64,000 bases of DNA from Asterochloris sp. CNOR1 (Eukaryota > Chlorophyta > Trebouxiophyceae > Trebouxiales > Trebouxiaceae): positions 3,906,001-3,970,000 of the forward strand of contig OZ017747.1 of assembly GCA_963969365.1 (NCBI GenBank). The letters run 5' to 3'. Of this stretch, positions 33,801 to 44,900 are shown piece after piece; the first letter of the stretch is position 1; every line of letters begins with the position of its first letter. The translations under genes and the position numbers were made by a program. Under the pieces are notes generated by a model. That model made no database searches. It was not told the origin of the DNA and worked only from the letters and a program-made list of their open reading frames with translations.

Positions 33801-34470
33801 CTTTAGCAGTCCCCTTGCCTTTAAACAGCAGGGCGAGAGCAACAGTAGCTGTTTCAGTAATCCCCTGGCCCCGCAGAGTAGTGGGTGGGAGCAGTGCTGC
33901 TAGGCTTCATCAATCCCAATGAATCAAAAAATGAATGGCCCTGCAGGGAGCTGGGCGAGAGCAATGCGGTGCGCATACGGCGGCCCCACCTGCACCGCGG
34001 CACTGCAGCGGCCGCCGCTCAGAAGTTGGCGGAGGGTGGCACCCCAGATGGCATCCCGTGCACCTACCAGGTGCAACTCACTGCTGCTGGTGTGGACTCA
34101 AACGAGACATGCCTGCAATGGTGCAAACAGCAGAGAAACAAGATTATGCCTCCAGTGTGGCTGTTGGGGAATCTTGGCATTCTGCTGCTTGGCATTCTGA
34201 CAGGGGCGCCTGGCCGTGTACACCTGGCTGTGCTGTGCAACTGGCAACAAGGCTCTGTGCTGTCAGGCCTGGGGATGCATGTCTCACCTGTAGATGAGTT
34301 CTGCTCTGCTGCAGGGAATATTTTTGACTGGCTGGAGCCCTGCGCCAAACCAGCAGAGGCCTGCCAGGCGGGGCTCTGCATCGGTGTCCTTTGAGGATAT
34401 TGCAACTGCTGTGAAGGAGAAGGAGCAGACCTCCTCCCACAGCAATGGCAGCAAGAAGGCACCAGCCTGA
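30844..34470 (+). CDS. NDUFAF5: NDUFAF5-type mitochondrial complex I assembly factor (SAM methyltransferase fold)
   Basis: Arginine hydroxylase/complex I assembly factor of the class I methyltransferase fold, known to modify NDUFS7 in mitochondria. Nine exons: 30844-31095, 31219-31300, 31421-31525, 31925-32017, 32434-32477, 33014-33172, 33447-33559, 33947-34070, 34315-34470, giving 375 residues. The N-terminal 50 residues ([15 protein letters not shown]...) look like a presequence. Family landmarks: [97 protein letters not shown], and the C-terminal [12 protein letters not shown] plus [14 protein letters not shown]. The start of exon 4 was set at 31925 because the downstream acceptor does not fit the phase. 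Intron 7 carries echoes of exon 8; intron 3 has a shorter duplicated segment near 31788 and 31893. Confidence 0.92.
33800..33946 (+). repeat. Two exon-head echoes in NDUFAF5-type intron 7
   Basis: Functional junction: CCCTGCAG|GGAGCTGGGCGAGAGC. Upstream, ACAGCAG|GGCGAGAGCAAC (head about 33832) and CCCCGCAG|AGTAGTGGGTGGGAGC (head 33877). The preceding CAGTnnTCCCCTnGCC-like sequence is repeated too, so whole acceptor regions were copied. Confidence 0.7.
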
Positions 34471-34873
34471 CCAATGGCAATGCCTGCATCCCAGTTGCTG
34501 GCCTGGCGCAGCAGAGTGAGGGCCAGCTGCCTCTGGCTCCCCCGTTCATGTTGGAGCTACGGACCATGAGGTCGAGCTTTAGACTCCACCTTCAGCGCTT
34601 GTTTCACATGTTCAGTGTCAAGGTTGGCTTGACAATGCTTCATGGGCTGACAGATTCTGTCTGAACTTCAGATCGACGTTTCCTCCTGCTTTCGTATCCG
34701 TTTTCCTTCTAGCCAAGGTCCCGCGAGTATTGAGGGTACAGCAATCCCTGCTATAGTTGTCTAACAGGGTGACGGGTGTATGCTGGATCGGCTGCGCTTG
34801 GCTATGCACGCTCATTCTCGACTAGGCCGGCAATTGATATGAGCAAGCTCTGAAATTAAAGTACCTCTGCAGA
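34471..34873. other. Intergenic gap
   Basis: Between two plus-strand genes; no exon or repeat recognised. The downstream ATG lies three bases after a CTGCAG that could be an acceptor, so an upstream exon of the next gene cannot be excluded. Confidence 0.4.
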
Positions 34874-35762
34874 ATGCCAATCCAGCCCAGCAGATATAAG
34901 CACCTGGCACCAACTTCTTGCAAAGAGGCCATAAACAAGTGGCCAGAGCGCTACACAGGGCCATCACGTGAGGAGCTCAGCCAGCTTGCCCAGGAGGACT
35001 TTGTCAAGATCACCTTCCTGGACAAGGTAGATTGATCCAGGCTGCCTGCTCAGGCACGGCTGCTTCCAGTCATCAAGCATTAAGCAGTGCTGCTGCGACT
35101 TTGGACAATGCTGCCTGCTCAATGGATGCGTCCAGTCAGGAGTACGTGCAGGAGGACCTTTTACGCTCAATTGGTCCCCTGCATGTATTGCTCGTTGCTG
35201 CACTCAAGCAGTGCAGGGGATGCTGAGAACTTGTCAGGCAAAACAAGAGACATCAAAGCTGACTGGAGGAGCTGTGGGTTTCAGTGCAAAGCAGGTGAAG
35301 AGTTCGGCACCCCGTGGCAATCTGTTGCTCTGCAGGAGACCTGTGGGCCTACGGAAAAGGACAGTCTCCTGTGGCCCTGGCATTTGCCAGCCCTCTCTGA
35401 AAGTAGAATACTGCCTGCAGGAGGAGGTGTGGGTGTATGTGGAGAGCCTGCATGAGGACTATGAGCTCATCTTTGGCCGGTTGTGCACGCCTTGCCACAT
35501 ACTGGGCTATCAGAAGGACTCCAGGCAAGTCACAGTTCGGGTATGGAGTGTGGAGCTCTCACAAGGCAGGCAGCTTTTGGTGTGCGCTGTACCACTTTCC
35601 ATGGCTGTTCCTTACCCAACTGCAGCCCTGGTTTGTGTGCAGGGTCATGTTTCCAAAGTCAGCTGTCTTAGAGGTGCGCCCTGTTGGTTGTGGCTCTGCT
35701 GTTTGCTTGAAACAAAGCTGTGAGTGGTGTCTGGCTTCTTTCAGGTGCGTTATGATGCTTGA
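34874..35762 (+). CDS. Hypothetical 101-residue protein, beta-rich
   Basis: Four exons (34874-35026, 35421-35524, 35643-35673, 35745-35762) close in phase. The last exon has just 18 bases (VRYDA, stop). Helical N-terminal half (SREELSQLAQEDFVKITF) followed by an alternating hydrophobic half, EEVWVYVESLHEDYELIFG and RVMFPKSAVLEVRYDA. The shape (W-V-V, then a strand-turn-strand and an F-P-SAVLEV end) faintly recalls DUF2314-like small domains, but this is not an identification. The intron after 35524 begins GCAAGT; only the GC donor keeps the frame into VMFPKSAVLE. The last intron is flanked by GAG|GTGCG and CAG|GTGCG, as expected if an AG|GT-containing segment was tandemly duplicated. Confidence 0.55.
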
Positions 35763-35912
35763 GGCGGCCACAGCAGAGTTGCTCGTGAACGTATGCTTAT
35801 TTGATTGCAAGACCAGCACAGTTCATGCAGTTGATAGTCATGTACTACTTATGCATGGAGGGGCCCACATGCCTATAATGAAGCTGGCTTGACATACGTG
35901 TTGTCTACAGTA

Positions 35913-38900
35913 CTAGGAATTCAGAAGAATATCCAGCATGGCGGCGTCCTCGTCCTTGAATGTGGGTGCCTGCTGGTGAGGTGGCTGCTTCTGAATGATG
36001 TCCCCAGTGGTGGCAGCATGTGGTGTGACCCTCCTGCCTGCCCACACTGGTGACGTTGAGGACTGAACCCTGCACTTTGGCTCACGCGGCGAGTGCAGCA
36101 GATTCGTCCTCCTGAGTGTGGATGGCGCGGCCTCCCCCAGCACATGGCAGCTTGGGGCCCGCCTCTGCAGACATGGCCCCTGAGCTGGCATCACAAGGCC
36201 CTGGGTGCTGGCAGGCTGCCCATCCTGCCTGTGGGAGCCCACAGGCACAGCCAGGGGTGACTGCTGCTCTGCTGCAGCAGGAGCGCTGTGGGCAGGCCTA
36301 GTTTCGTGTGGCTGCTGGGTCTGGTGCCCGCCTGACACCAGGTGGCCAGCCAGCTGTGAGACCCAGGCAGGAGCATGCGGGCGACACTCCTGTACAGCAG
36401 CCTGCTGCTGGGAGGCAGCGTTGTCAGCAGCCTCAGACTGGCTCCGGACGGCTGCCTCTTCAGAGGCAGTCTCCATCTCAGCATCAGGTTTACTGGGCTG
36501 AGAGGCAACTGCCAGCAATGTCTGGTCTACCAGCTGCTGATGCATCAAGCCTTGACTGCCACCATCCAGAGGCATCCCTTGCAGCACTTCTGGCAGGTCC
36601 AGACGCTTTTGCAGCTCCGCTGCTGCCTCAGCATGAGGCAAACCCTCTAGCTCCTGCAGCAGGTGAAACGGCACAATTCAACCTTGTTCATGGCAGTCAG
36701 TCAGCAGGATGCAGCTCACATCGGCAGCAATTCATGCAGAGACAGCTCAGCCAGGCTGACCTGCTGGTTGCTGCCCTGCGCAGAGCCAGCCGTTGCCTCC
36801 AAACAGCCTGCTGCACCAAATGAGCTTGGCCCCTGCTCGCCTAGTTGTTTTGCAGCATCAGCCGACACCTGCATGCAAGTTGGCCATGTGGGAATGCCTG
36901 CTTAGCAGCAAAGGGGAAGCAGGGCACAGGCAACTCTGCAGGCCGCGGCGGGAGAGCATGACCTCCCGCAGCAGGGACCCACAGGGCAGCATGCAGCCGG
37001 GACCTGCCAGCCTGATGTGCTGGGCTGCAGCAGATTGTGCACAGGGACTGACGGGGTAGCCAGCATCTCCCCCAGCGGGCAAGCCATCTGCTCTGGGTCA
37101 ACGTCTTGCGAGCAGGATGTCCGAAACACTTGCTTCCCTGTACTGGCATCTCAAGTTCCTTCCCAGTTGCGGAAGGTCTCACCTCCGCCAACTGAGAGGG
37201 AGCAGGATCCTGTGGCACATGTGGCCCCTCCTTTAGCACGTCAACAGCTCCATTGCAGGCAGCAGGCTGCTCAACAGCGGCTGCCACAGGCAGCTCTGCT
37301 TTCACAGGCGAGGGCTGCTCGGCCTTGTTGACTGAGAGGGGTTCGGCAGTCTGAACAACATGGACAGTGCTGGGCAGCCAGCCAAGCCCATTCTGGGGCT
37401 CCAGGGCTGCAGCAGTCTGGCCCTGCAGTGCAGATGCGGTGCTGTCAGGGGCTGAGAGTTCTTGAGGGGGCATGCTGAATTTTTCAGGTCTTCAAGCGGC
37501 AGGCTGAGCTTCAGGTCTTCTAGTGGCAGACAGGGTTGCTGAACCCACAGACGTCTGCCAGAGCCTTGGTGGCAGCAGGGCTGCATCATGCGCTTGCAAC
37601 CAGATCATCTTGCTCTGATGGCGCTGGGCCCCATAGCACGTGCTGCAGCAGCCAATACATAGCAGAATGTGCTACCCCAAATGCTGCTTATCTGCTGCTG
37701 GGCAGAGTGAATGCTCAGCACACCTGCTGCAGATGCCCTATCCTATCCAGGGGAGGCCATCACAGCTTTCCTTGTGTTGCTGATCGATGGCAGTCGGCGA
37801 ACCTCTCAAGGGCAGAGCAGAAGCTCAGCACACTTGCGCAGATGCCTGAAGGTTGGTGTCACCTGGTGAGAGCCCATGCTGGCTGCAGCTGTCTCCTCCT
37901 CACTACTGACAAACTCCAGCTTGCGCTTGCGGGGCAGTGCAACCTCCACTTTCTGCTCCTCAGTGCAGGGCCCTACGGGAGCTGTTTTGCCGCCAGCCAT
38001 GTCCTGCTGGTTAACTTTGTGCTGCACAGCAGCTGCCTCCACCCCAAGGACCGGCATTTCAGATGCGGGCAGGACGGCACCTGCCATGCCACCAGCCTGG
38101 GGCCTATCCTCATCCCCTGCAGTCGCTATGGGGACAAGTCATCAGTACAGCGGCCCAGATCCTGAAGCAAGCAGCCAAAGGGCGAGCAGGCAGCATTTCA
38201 GCAGGAGCCTCCAGTGCAATCAGCAAGGAGCAAACATGGCAGTGTGCTCAGGCAGAGATCAGCTGGTTAGAAAAGGTACGCATGCCTCACCATCAGGCAA
38301 CGAGCTGGCGAGAGGGAGACCCTGCAGGGTCTCCTCTGGGGGCTGAGGGCTGGCATGGGGCGAAGCATCTTCCGCCAGCCACCTGCCGAAGAGATGCTGT
38401 ATTAGAACTAGGCTTAGCGGCAGCAGCAGCGCAACTTGTGACCACAGTGCCGGCTACAGCGCTGGGATAGGCAAGCAAGCACTGTGATTAGCAGGCACCA
38501 GCTGCCCACCCACTTGTCCAGGTGCAGTCCCATCATCTGTGCCCAATCATGGCACCAGCTTGCAAGATGGCCCTGAGGTATGAACAACCACATGTAACAG
38601 ACGAGTCCTAGCCTCCCTGGCAGAAGGCAGTTGCCCAGCAGCAATTCAAACTCATGGCCGCACACCCCACTGGCTCAATCACATCTCCCGCCACCAGTCA
38701 CAAAGATTGGGCTACCCCATGCAACCCCCGATAAGTCGCCAAAGCTGCTGCACAATCACAGCACCCTTGCTTGTCACAACCACAAGGCCCAACTGCCTCA
38801 ATCAACCAGCTTAGTCATCTCAGTTCCTCAGGAACCAGGGCCCAACCTGTGGCGCATGAGCCCCAGTGAGATCTTCTCACTCTCCCCATCATCGTACAGC

Positions 38901-41900
38901 ACAGTGTGCTTCCCCGAGGCTGTGTGGTACTGCAGGACGGTGCCCCGGTAGAAGACACCGTCCCCCTCCCACCAGATCTCAATGCGCTTCCCAAAGTCCT
39001 TGAAGCGCTCTGGCTGGGTGTCCATGGTGCCCCGGCAGCAGGGTGCGCCGCACATGCACCTGCACAGCAGCGGACAATGGGTCAATGCAGGCGCCAGCCT
39101 GCCTGCTCCACGCAAGCAACTGCACCTGCCAAGGCCTTGGCAGGCGCAGCAGCATGTGCCCGCATCAGGAGGACATTGCACAAGCAGCTCACTCTGCTGG
39201 GCAGTGTTGTGACCCAATGCCTTTTGCATTGCATTTCAATAGAGGCACATAGCATGGATGTTTGAATGGTAGGAAGCAGTGCCAGGCAGCAGCCAATATA
39301 CTACATGTATGACGTGCATGCTGATGCCACATCTCACCTGTAGGCTCCTGCTGCGCCTGCCAGGCCGGAGTGCTGGAATTGGTAGTCATAGGTCAGCTCC
39401 TCTCCTGGGGTGATGTCCCTGATGGCAAAGATGCCAATGCGCACCTCGCCTGCAAAGGGCAACAGCAGCCAGTCAGTGCACCCGCTGACTGTGGCAGGGT
39501 GGACAGTCTGTGCCAAGGCTGACAGCAGCCAACAGACACCTCGCCTACGGCCTGAGCCAGTCAATCAACCTACCAGATGGAGGCAACGCAAGGCGACTCT
39601 GAGGAGATTGAGACTACGAAAGATCACACAATGGACACACAACTGCAAATGAGCAGGCTGGCCCTGCAGCTGACAATTTGTGGCTTGCTCCAGCACAAGC
39701 TGTCAACAGTTAGACGCATGATAGCTTGTGGCGCTGCAAGGCTTCTGCCTTCACCCTGGGATGCAGCAGGAAGGCAGCAAAGAGGCACCTCGCTACACCA
39801 GCAGCGGCAGGGCAGCAGGGTTGGCAGAGGCTGCTCCCTGGAGAACACAATTGCCCACGGCGGTGGGCAGTCAGCTGGCCTGACTACTGTGCCCAGCCTG
39901 GTGGTGAAAGTATCCTGTAGCGATGAATGGCCAACCAGCCCAGTTGCTAAATACTGCAACCAGGATGGCAGGCTACCACAGGGCTGCCGTTGCCGGGCAG
40001 CCTGGCGTGCAGCTTGCCCACTCCGAGACAGCAGACCTGTGGGGTCATGCCACTTCTGGCTCTCGCAGTTGGGCGCGCAGCTGCTGTTGATGAGACGCGC
40101 CAGGTTGCCCTTGGCGCGTGCATCAATTATGAGCCTGGGGGTCAGCTCCATCATGTAGAAGTGGGGCTGCCCGGACAGCTTGGCCTCGCGCATGCGCCGA
40201 TTGCACTCCTGCGTGGTGATAATTTCGCCTGCAGCAGTGCAAAGCAGCTTCTGAACAGCCGAAAGGCCTGGCTGCAATTCGTCGCTAGGGAGCAAGGCAT
40301 TGCATGCTTTGGCGTGTAGCACGCAACTCCCTGCATGATCGTAAGGCAGGCATCAGCACAGGCGGTTCTGAAGCATGTACAGAGACTGAGAGAATGACCC
40401 TGCTGTAAGGCAGTAGCTTGTGGCCCTGTGGCTGTTGCCACGCACCTGCTGAGCAACCAGGCAGTGGCACTCTGGTCCTGATGCTGCACATGCTGCCGCT
40501 GAGCAAGCAGCTGCTGGGACAGTCAAACCCCCACCTGATCAATGCTAGCCAGAAGCCTGAATAAGCTGGCTGCTGCAACCTCACACAACACAGCAGCTGC
40601 AGGAACACCATCAGGCCCCACAGGCTTGCCTGCATACTCCACGATGAAGGTCCCCTTCCTGATGGGCTGGGATGCTCTTACACCCCAGCCCCTGTTCTCC
40701 GTCAGAAAGCTCTCCATTTGAGGCGACCGCATAGCCTGAAATGGCCTGCACATCATGCACAGCAACGTGGAACGCGGCACTGTGACTATGCGCACCCACC
40801 GCCATTCGGCGTGGAGAACCATAAGCAGCCATCACGTAGAGTTAGGCAGCAGGAACTCGACCATAATTGAACTGGCAGGCACAGAAAGCTGCTGGCAGCC
40901 ATTGCATCAGCTGCTGCTGCAGAGGGCAGTACAGGTACGCAGGCTGGCTGCTATCCTCCGTAACTCATGGGAATGACAGGCAGCATTGTGCTGAATGCAG
41001 TGCTGCACCACAGGCAGCAAAGTGCTGCGCATGGGGCCCATCTGCACCCGTTGCTGCATTGGTCTCCTCAGGGACTCCATCCCGATGTCACAGCAGACAG
41101 CCACTGCAGGCAATCCTTTCCCCAGCCCTTACATCACCAGGCTGTGATGCTCACAGGTGCAAACTGTGCAGCCGTAAAGTCAGCCTGATACAGGCTGCAA
41201 TCGATGCACAGCAGCCCAGCAGTTGCTGCACTCCCCCTGCAGGGAGCACAGCCTGAGGTGATGCACCAGACGGAGCCACAGAGGCAGACACTTCCATACC
41301 CCCGGCACCCCTTCCACTTCTCAGCCGCAGGCACCCCACGCTGCACAGGGCCCCACCTGTTGCTGCACTCCTCCCCACAGGGGCACAGCCGCGCATCGCA
41401 GCAGATGAAGGACAGCCGATTCAGGCAGCCCTCCCCACACCCCCGGCACCCTGTCTGCTCTGCAGCTGCCGCTGCCACAACGGCCGGCTCTGCCTGAGGC
41501 CCATCAGTGCTCCCTGCTGCAGCAGCCACAGAACAGTTGATTCACACAGGGCCTGGCACACAGCTCCACAATTACCAAGGTGAGCAGGTTGCCGATATCA
41601 AACTCTCAGCTGCCACTTGCTGCATCCATGTGCCAAGCAGATGCTATGACGTGTTTTACTTGGACTGCAGGCAAGAGGCAAATGATGCTTCACAGGCCGT
41701 CCTGGTGGGTAGAGCACGCTAGCTTGGGGCCACTGAGCCTTTTACCTGCTGCTGCGGCCGTGTCAAAGTGAGCCTGGGGCCAGGCGGGCGGCTGGAAGGT
41801 GGGGTCAGGCGGCAGCTGGACCTGGGTGGCCTCCTTGTTGAGGGGGTCAACCCCCTGCAGGCGCTGGGCGTTGATCAGCTGGCGCTGAGTGGGGGCGCGG

Positions 41901-44900
41901 GCTGACAGCGTGGACAGCAGCGAGCGCTGTGTGGGTGGGTCGCAGATGCACACCTACAGTGTAGCAGAGCAGTTGTTGGCGAAGAGTTCCTGTCTGGGGG
42001 CTCTCTGATCAGCAACACCCAAACGGATGGGGTTGCTGCCCTGCTAGGAAGCAGCACTTTGCAGCAGGCACGCCATCGTGCAGTCAGCTCAGGTAAGGCA
42101 GCAGGCCAAACAAGCCATTCTGTGACATCTGACACTGCAGATGCAGTACACAGAGGGTAGACGCATTGCCTCATGCCAGGCGCCCCAGCAAATTTGCAGC
42201 CCAGCTGCCTCACATGAATTTGGCACCGAGCCAGCTTCTTTGGCTTGGGGGCCAGCCATAAGTTGCGCTGCAGGGGCACCCAGGTGGGCCTCTGGTCCCT
42301 CATCTCTGCCTGAGCAGCAGGGCTCAGCATAGGCCCAGGTGGGCTGATGTCCAAAAGCTCGCCCGCCTGAGGAGCAGGGTCAGACTGCCTGGGGCCCTGG
42401 CCACAGACTGACTGCAGTGCCAGCCGCAGGCTCTGCAGGGCAGCCTTGGCCTCCTTTGGCAGCGCCTGCATGTGTGGGAACACCCTAGCTGGGGTCAAGT
42501 GTCAGGTGTCAGGCACCTAGTGGCAGGTGGAAACAGCTTGGTTACTGCAGATGCAGCCCCTCACACACCGCTAACGCCGAGGCAGCTGCTGCCAAGCTGC
42601 GGCACGCCATGCGCCCAAGAGCATGCAACACGCACAGATGTGGACGAGGTATCCAGGCAGAGGCGGTCCACGGCACAGGCAGGCTGCACACCTGCCCAGG
42701 CTGCTGGGTTATGCTCTGCGCCCGCCCTGCCAGTTCCAGTAGCCTGGCCTGCTGCTCTGCAGAGAGTGGCAGGCTGCCCAGACCCTTGCCCAACAACTCG
42801 GCATCTGCACGCACGACATAATGTGGCTGAGAGGAGACGAGACGCATCAAGTGGGCCCTTGACCTCCCACAGACATGCTGCAGGGACACTGGGTCCTAAC
42901 CACACATAGCTAAGAGGCTCCGGAAGAGAGGTGGAGCTGTGGCTGCAAGGGAAGGCTCCGGAAGAGAGGTGGAGCTGTGGCTGCAAGAAAAGGCTCCTGC
43001 GCATCTGCCTGATTGCCTCACCCACAGACAGGCCGTCAGCCACCATCACCAGTCTGGTCACAGTCTTGCTTCGCTTCTTGCCCACGCCTGCCTTCTGACG
43101 TAGGGGGCTGCGCTTGAGCCCTTTTCTGCCCTTGCCCAACCCTCTGCCGCCTGGCCGCTTGCCTGCCACAACCGGCTGCTGCTGCCCTGCTGCCCCGCCC
43201 GCCTGGGCTGCAGCCGCTGCCACCGCAGCAGGTGCCGCCGCAGCAGCAGGTGCCGCCGCAGCAGCAGGTGCCGCCGCAGCAGCAGGTGCTAGCTCAGTCC
43301 CCGCAGCACCATAGCCAGTGGCGTTGGGCATGGCTTCTGGCTGCGGCTGCCCCACTGTGAGGTGCATGCTGACTGGCTGCGCCTCCAGGCCAGCCGCCAC
43401 GGTCAGCCTCGGAGACATCAGCTCAGCATCAGCGCAGGGCGTGTCCACCTCCATGTCGCCTGGCCCCGCAGCCGGGATGCTGTGGGAGTGGGGCAGCCTG
43501 CTGACTTGCTCCTGTACATCCTCTCGCCGACCAGCTGCCACACCTGGCGCCCATCCCATACACTGAGGGGCCAGGCTGGCTCCTGGAGCTTCCTGCAAGC
43601 CAGCTGCCACCAGCTCAACTGTGCTGGCCTCTGGCTCAAGGCCAGCCTGGCGTGAGACCAGCTGATGCTGCTGGTGCTGCGTGGCGCCGTGCTGGTGGCC
43701 CACTGTGCTGGCCTCAGGAGGTGCCAGGGCCAGGTCGGTGGCCCCTGCAGGCGCCACCAGCCGCTGCAGCACTTGAAGCAGCTGGTGGTCGTCCAGCGCA
43801 GGCAGCTCTGCCACAACAGCCCCATGAGACTTTGCAGACTGCCGCCTGCCGGGCCTAGCCTTGCTGACGCTGCTCTTGGGCTTCTTGCCTGGGCCCTTCC
43901 CACCTTTGCCTCCTGAACTGGGCCTGCCCCTTTTGACCCCTGGCTGATGCTTGCTGGCTGCTGATGTAGGCCTGCTGTCTATTTCCTCCAGCCCTGCTGC
44001 ATGTGCCTCGCTGCTGAGCAAGGCAGCAGGGAGGGGCACTTCAGCAGCAGCTGGAGCCTCAGCAGCAGCAAGCGCTTCAGCGGCACCTGGGGCCGGAGCA
44101 CTGGCCGTGAAGTGGGCAGCAGCCGGCAGTGGCTGTGCTGCTGCGGCCAGCAGCATGTCAGCAACTGCAGGCTGGACCTTGACGGTCTTCTGCTGGCACT
44201 TGACGGGCTTGGCTTTGCGCTGTGGCTGCTTCGCAGTGTCAGCTGATCCCTTTGCAGGTGAAGGGCTTGCACTGCCCCGTGCGCTCAACTGCCACCAGTC
44301 TTTGGGCATTGCATGGCTGCCCTCAGGGTGACACATCTCTCGCACCTGCACAGACAGGGCGGTGGATCAGCCATCACCATGAACTGCAGAGGCCCTGCAC
44401 TGCATCCTTAGGGCCTCGATGAAAGCTGCGGCTTGCAGCTGCCCGACAGCCAGACGCCTGCACAGGCCGTCGCTGGCCAGCACAGGGGTGGCAGGCGCCC
44501 TAGGGAAGCAGCTCAAGGCAGCAGGCACCCTAGGGAAGCAGCTCAAGGCAGCAGGCACCCTAGGGAAGCAGCTCAAGGCAGCAGGCACCCTAGGGAAGCA
44601 GCTCAAGGCAGCAGGCACCATCAACAAGAAACTCACAGAAGTGACATGCATGCCACTGACCTGCTCAGCAACAGCTGCACAAGACAATGGTGGGTCCACT
44701 TGCACAACACCCATGTGCCCACCGCACACCTGTTCCACGCCAGCATCGAAGGCCCTGCGGTATCGCATGGCGCACTTGTTCAGCAGGCCCCTGTTGACCC
44801 CCTCTGCCCAGGCGACAGTGTCGCGTCCGCTAACCCAGGCCACCTCCAGCGTGCCAAAGAACATGACGGGCATGGCGGTAGCGCCTCGGCGCAGGACGGC

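Noticed and set aside
42561-44351. 596-codon minus-strand frame read as one gene
   Set aside because: Only the 44345-43022 part is exon. The frame merely continues through an intron and then into the wrong frame of the next exon.
44491-44619. CRISPR-like array
   Set aside because: Copies are directly abutting with no spacers, in a eukaryotic intron.
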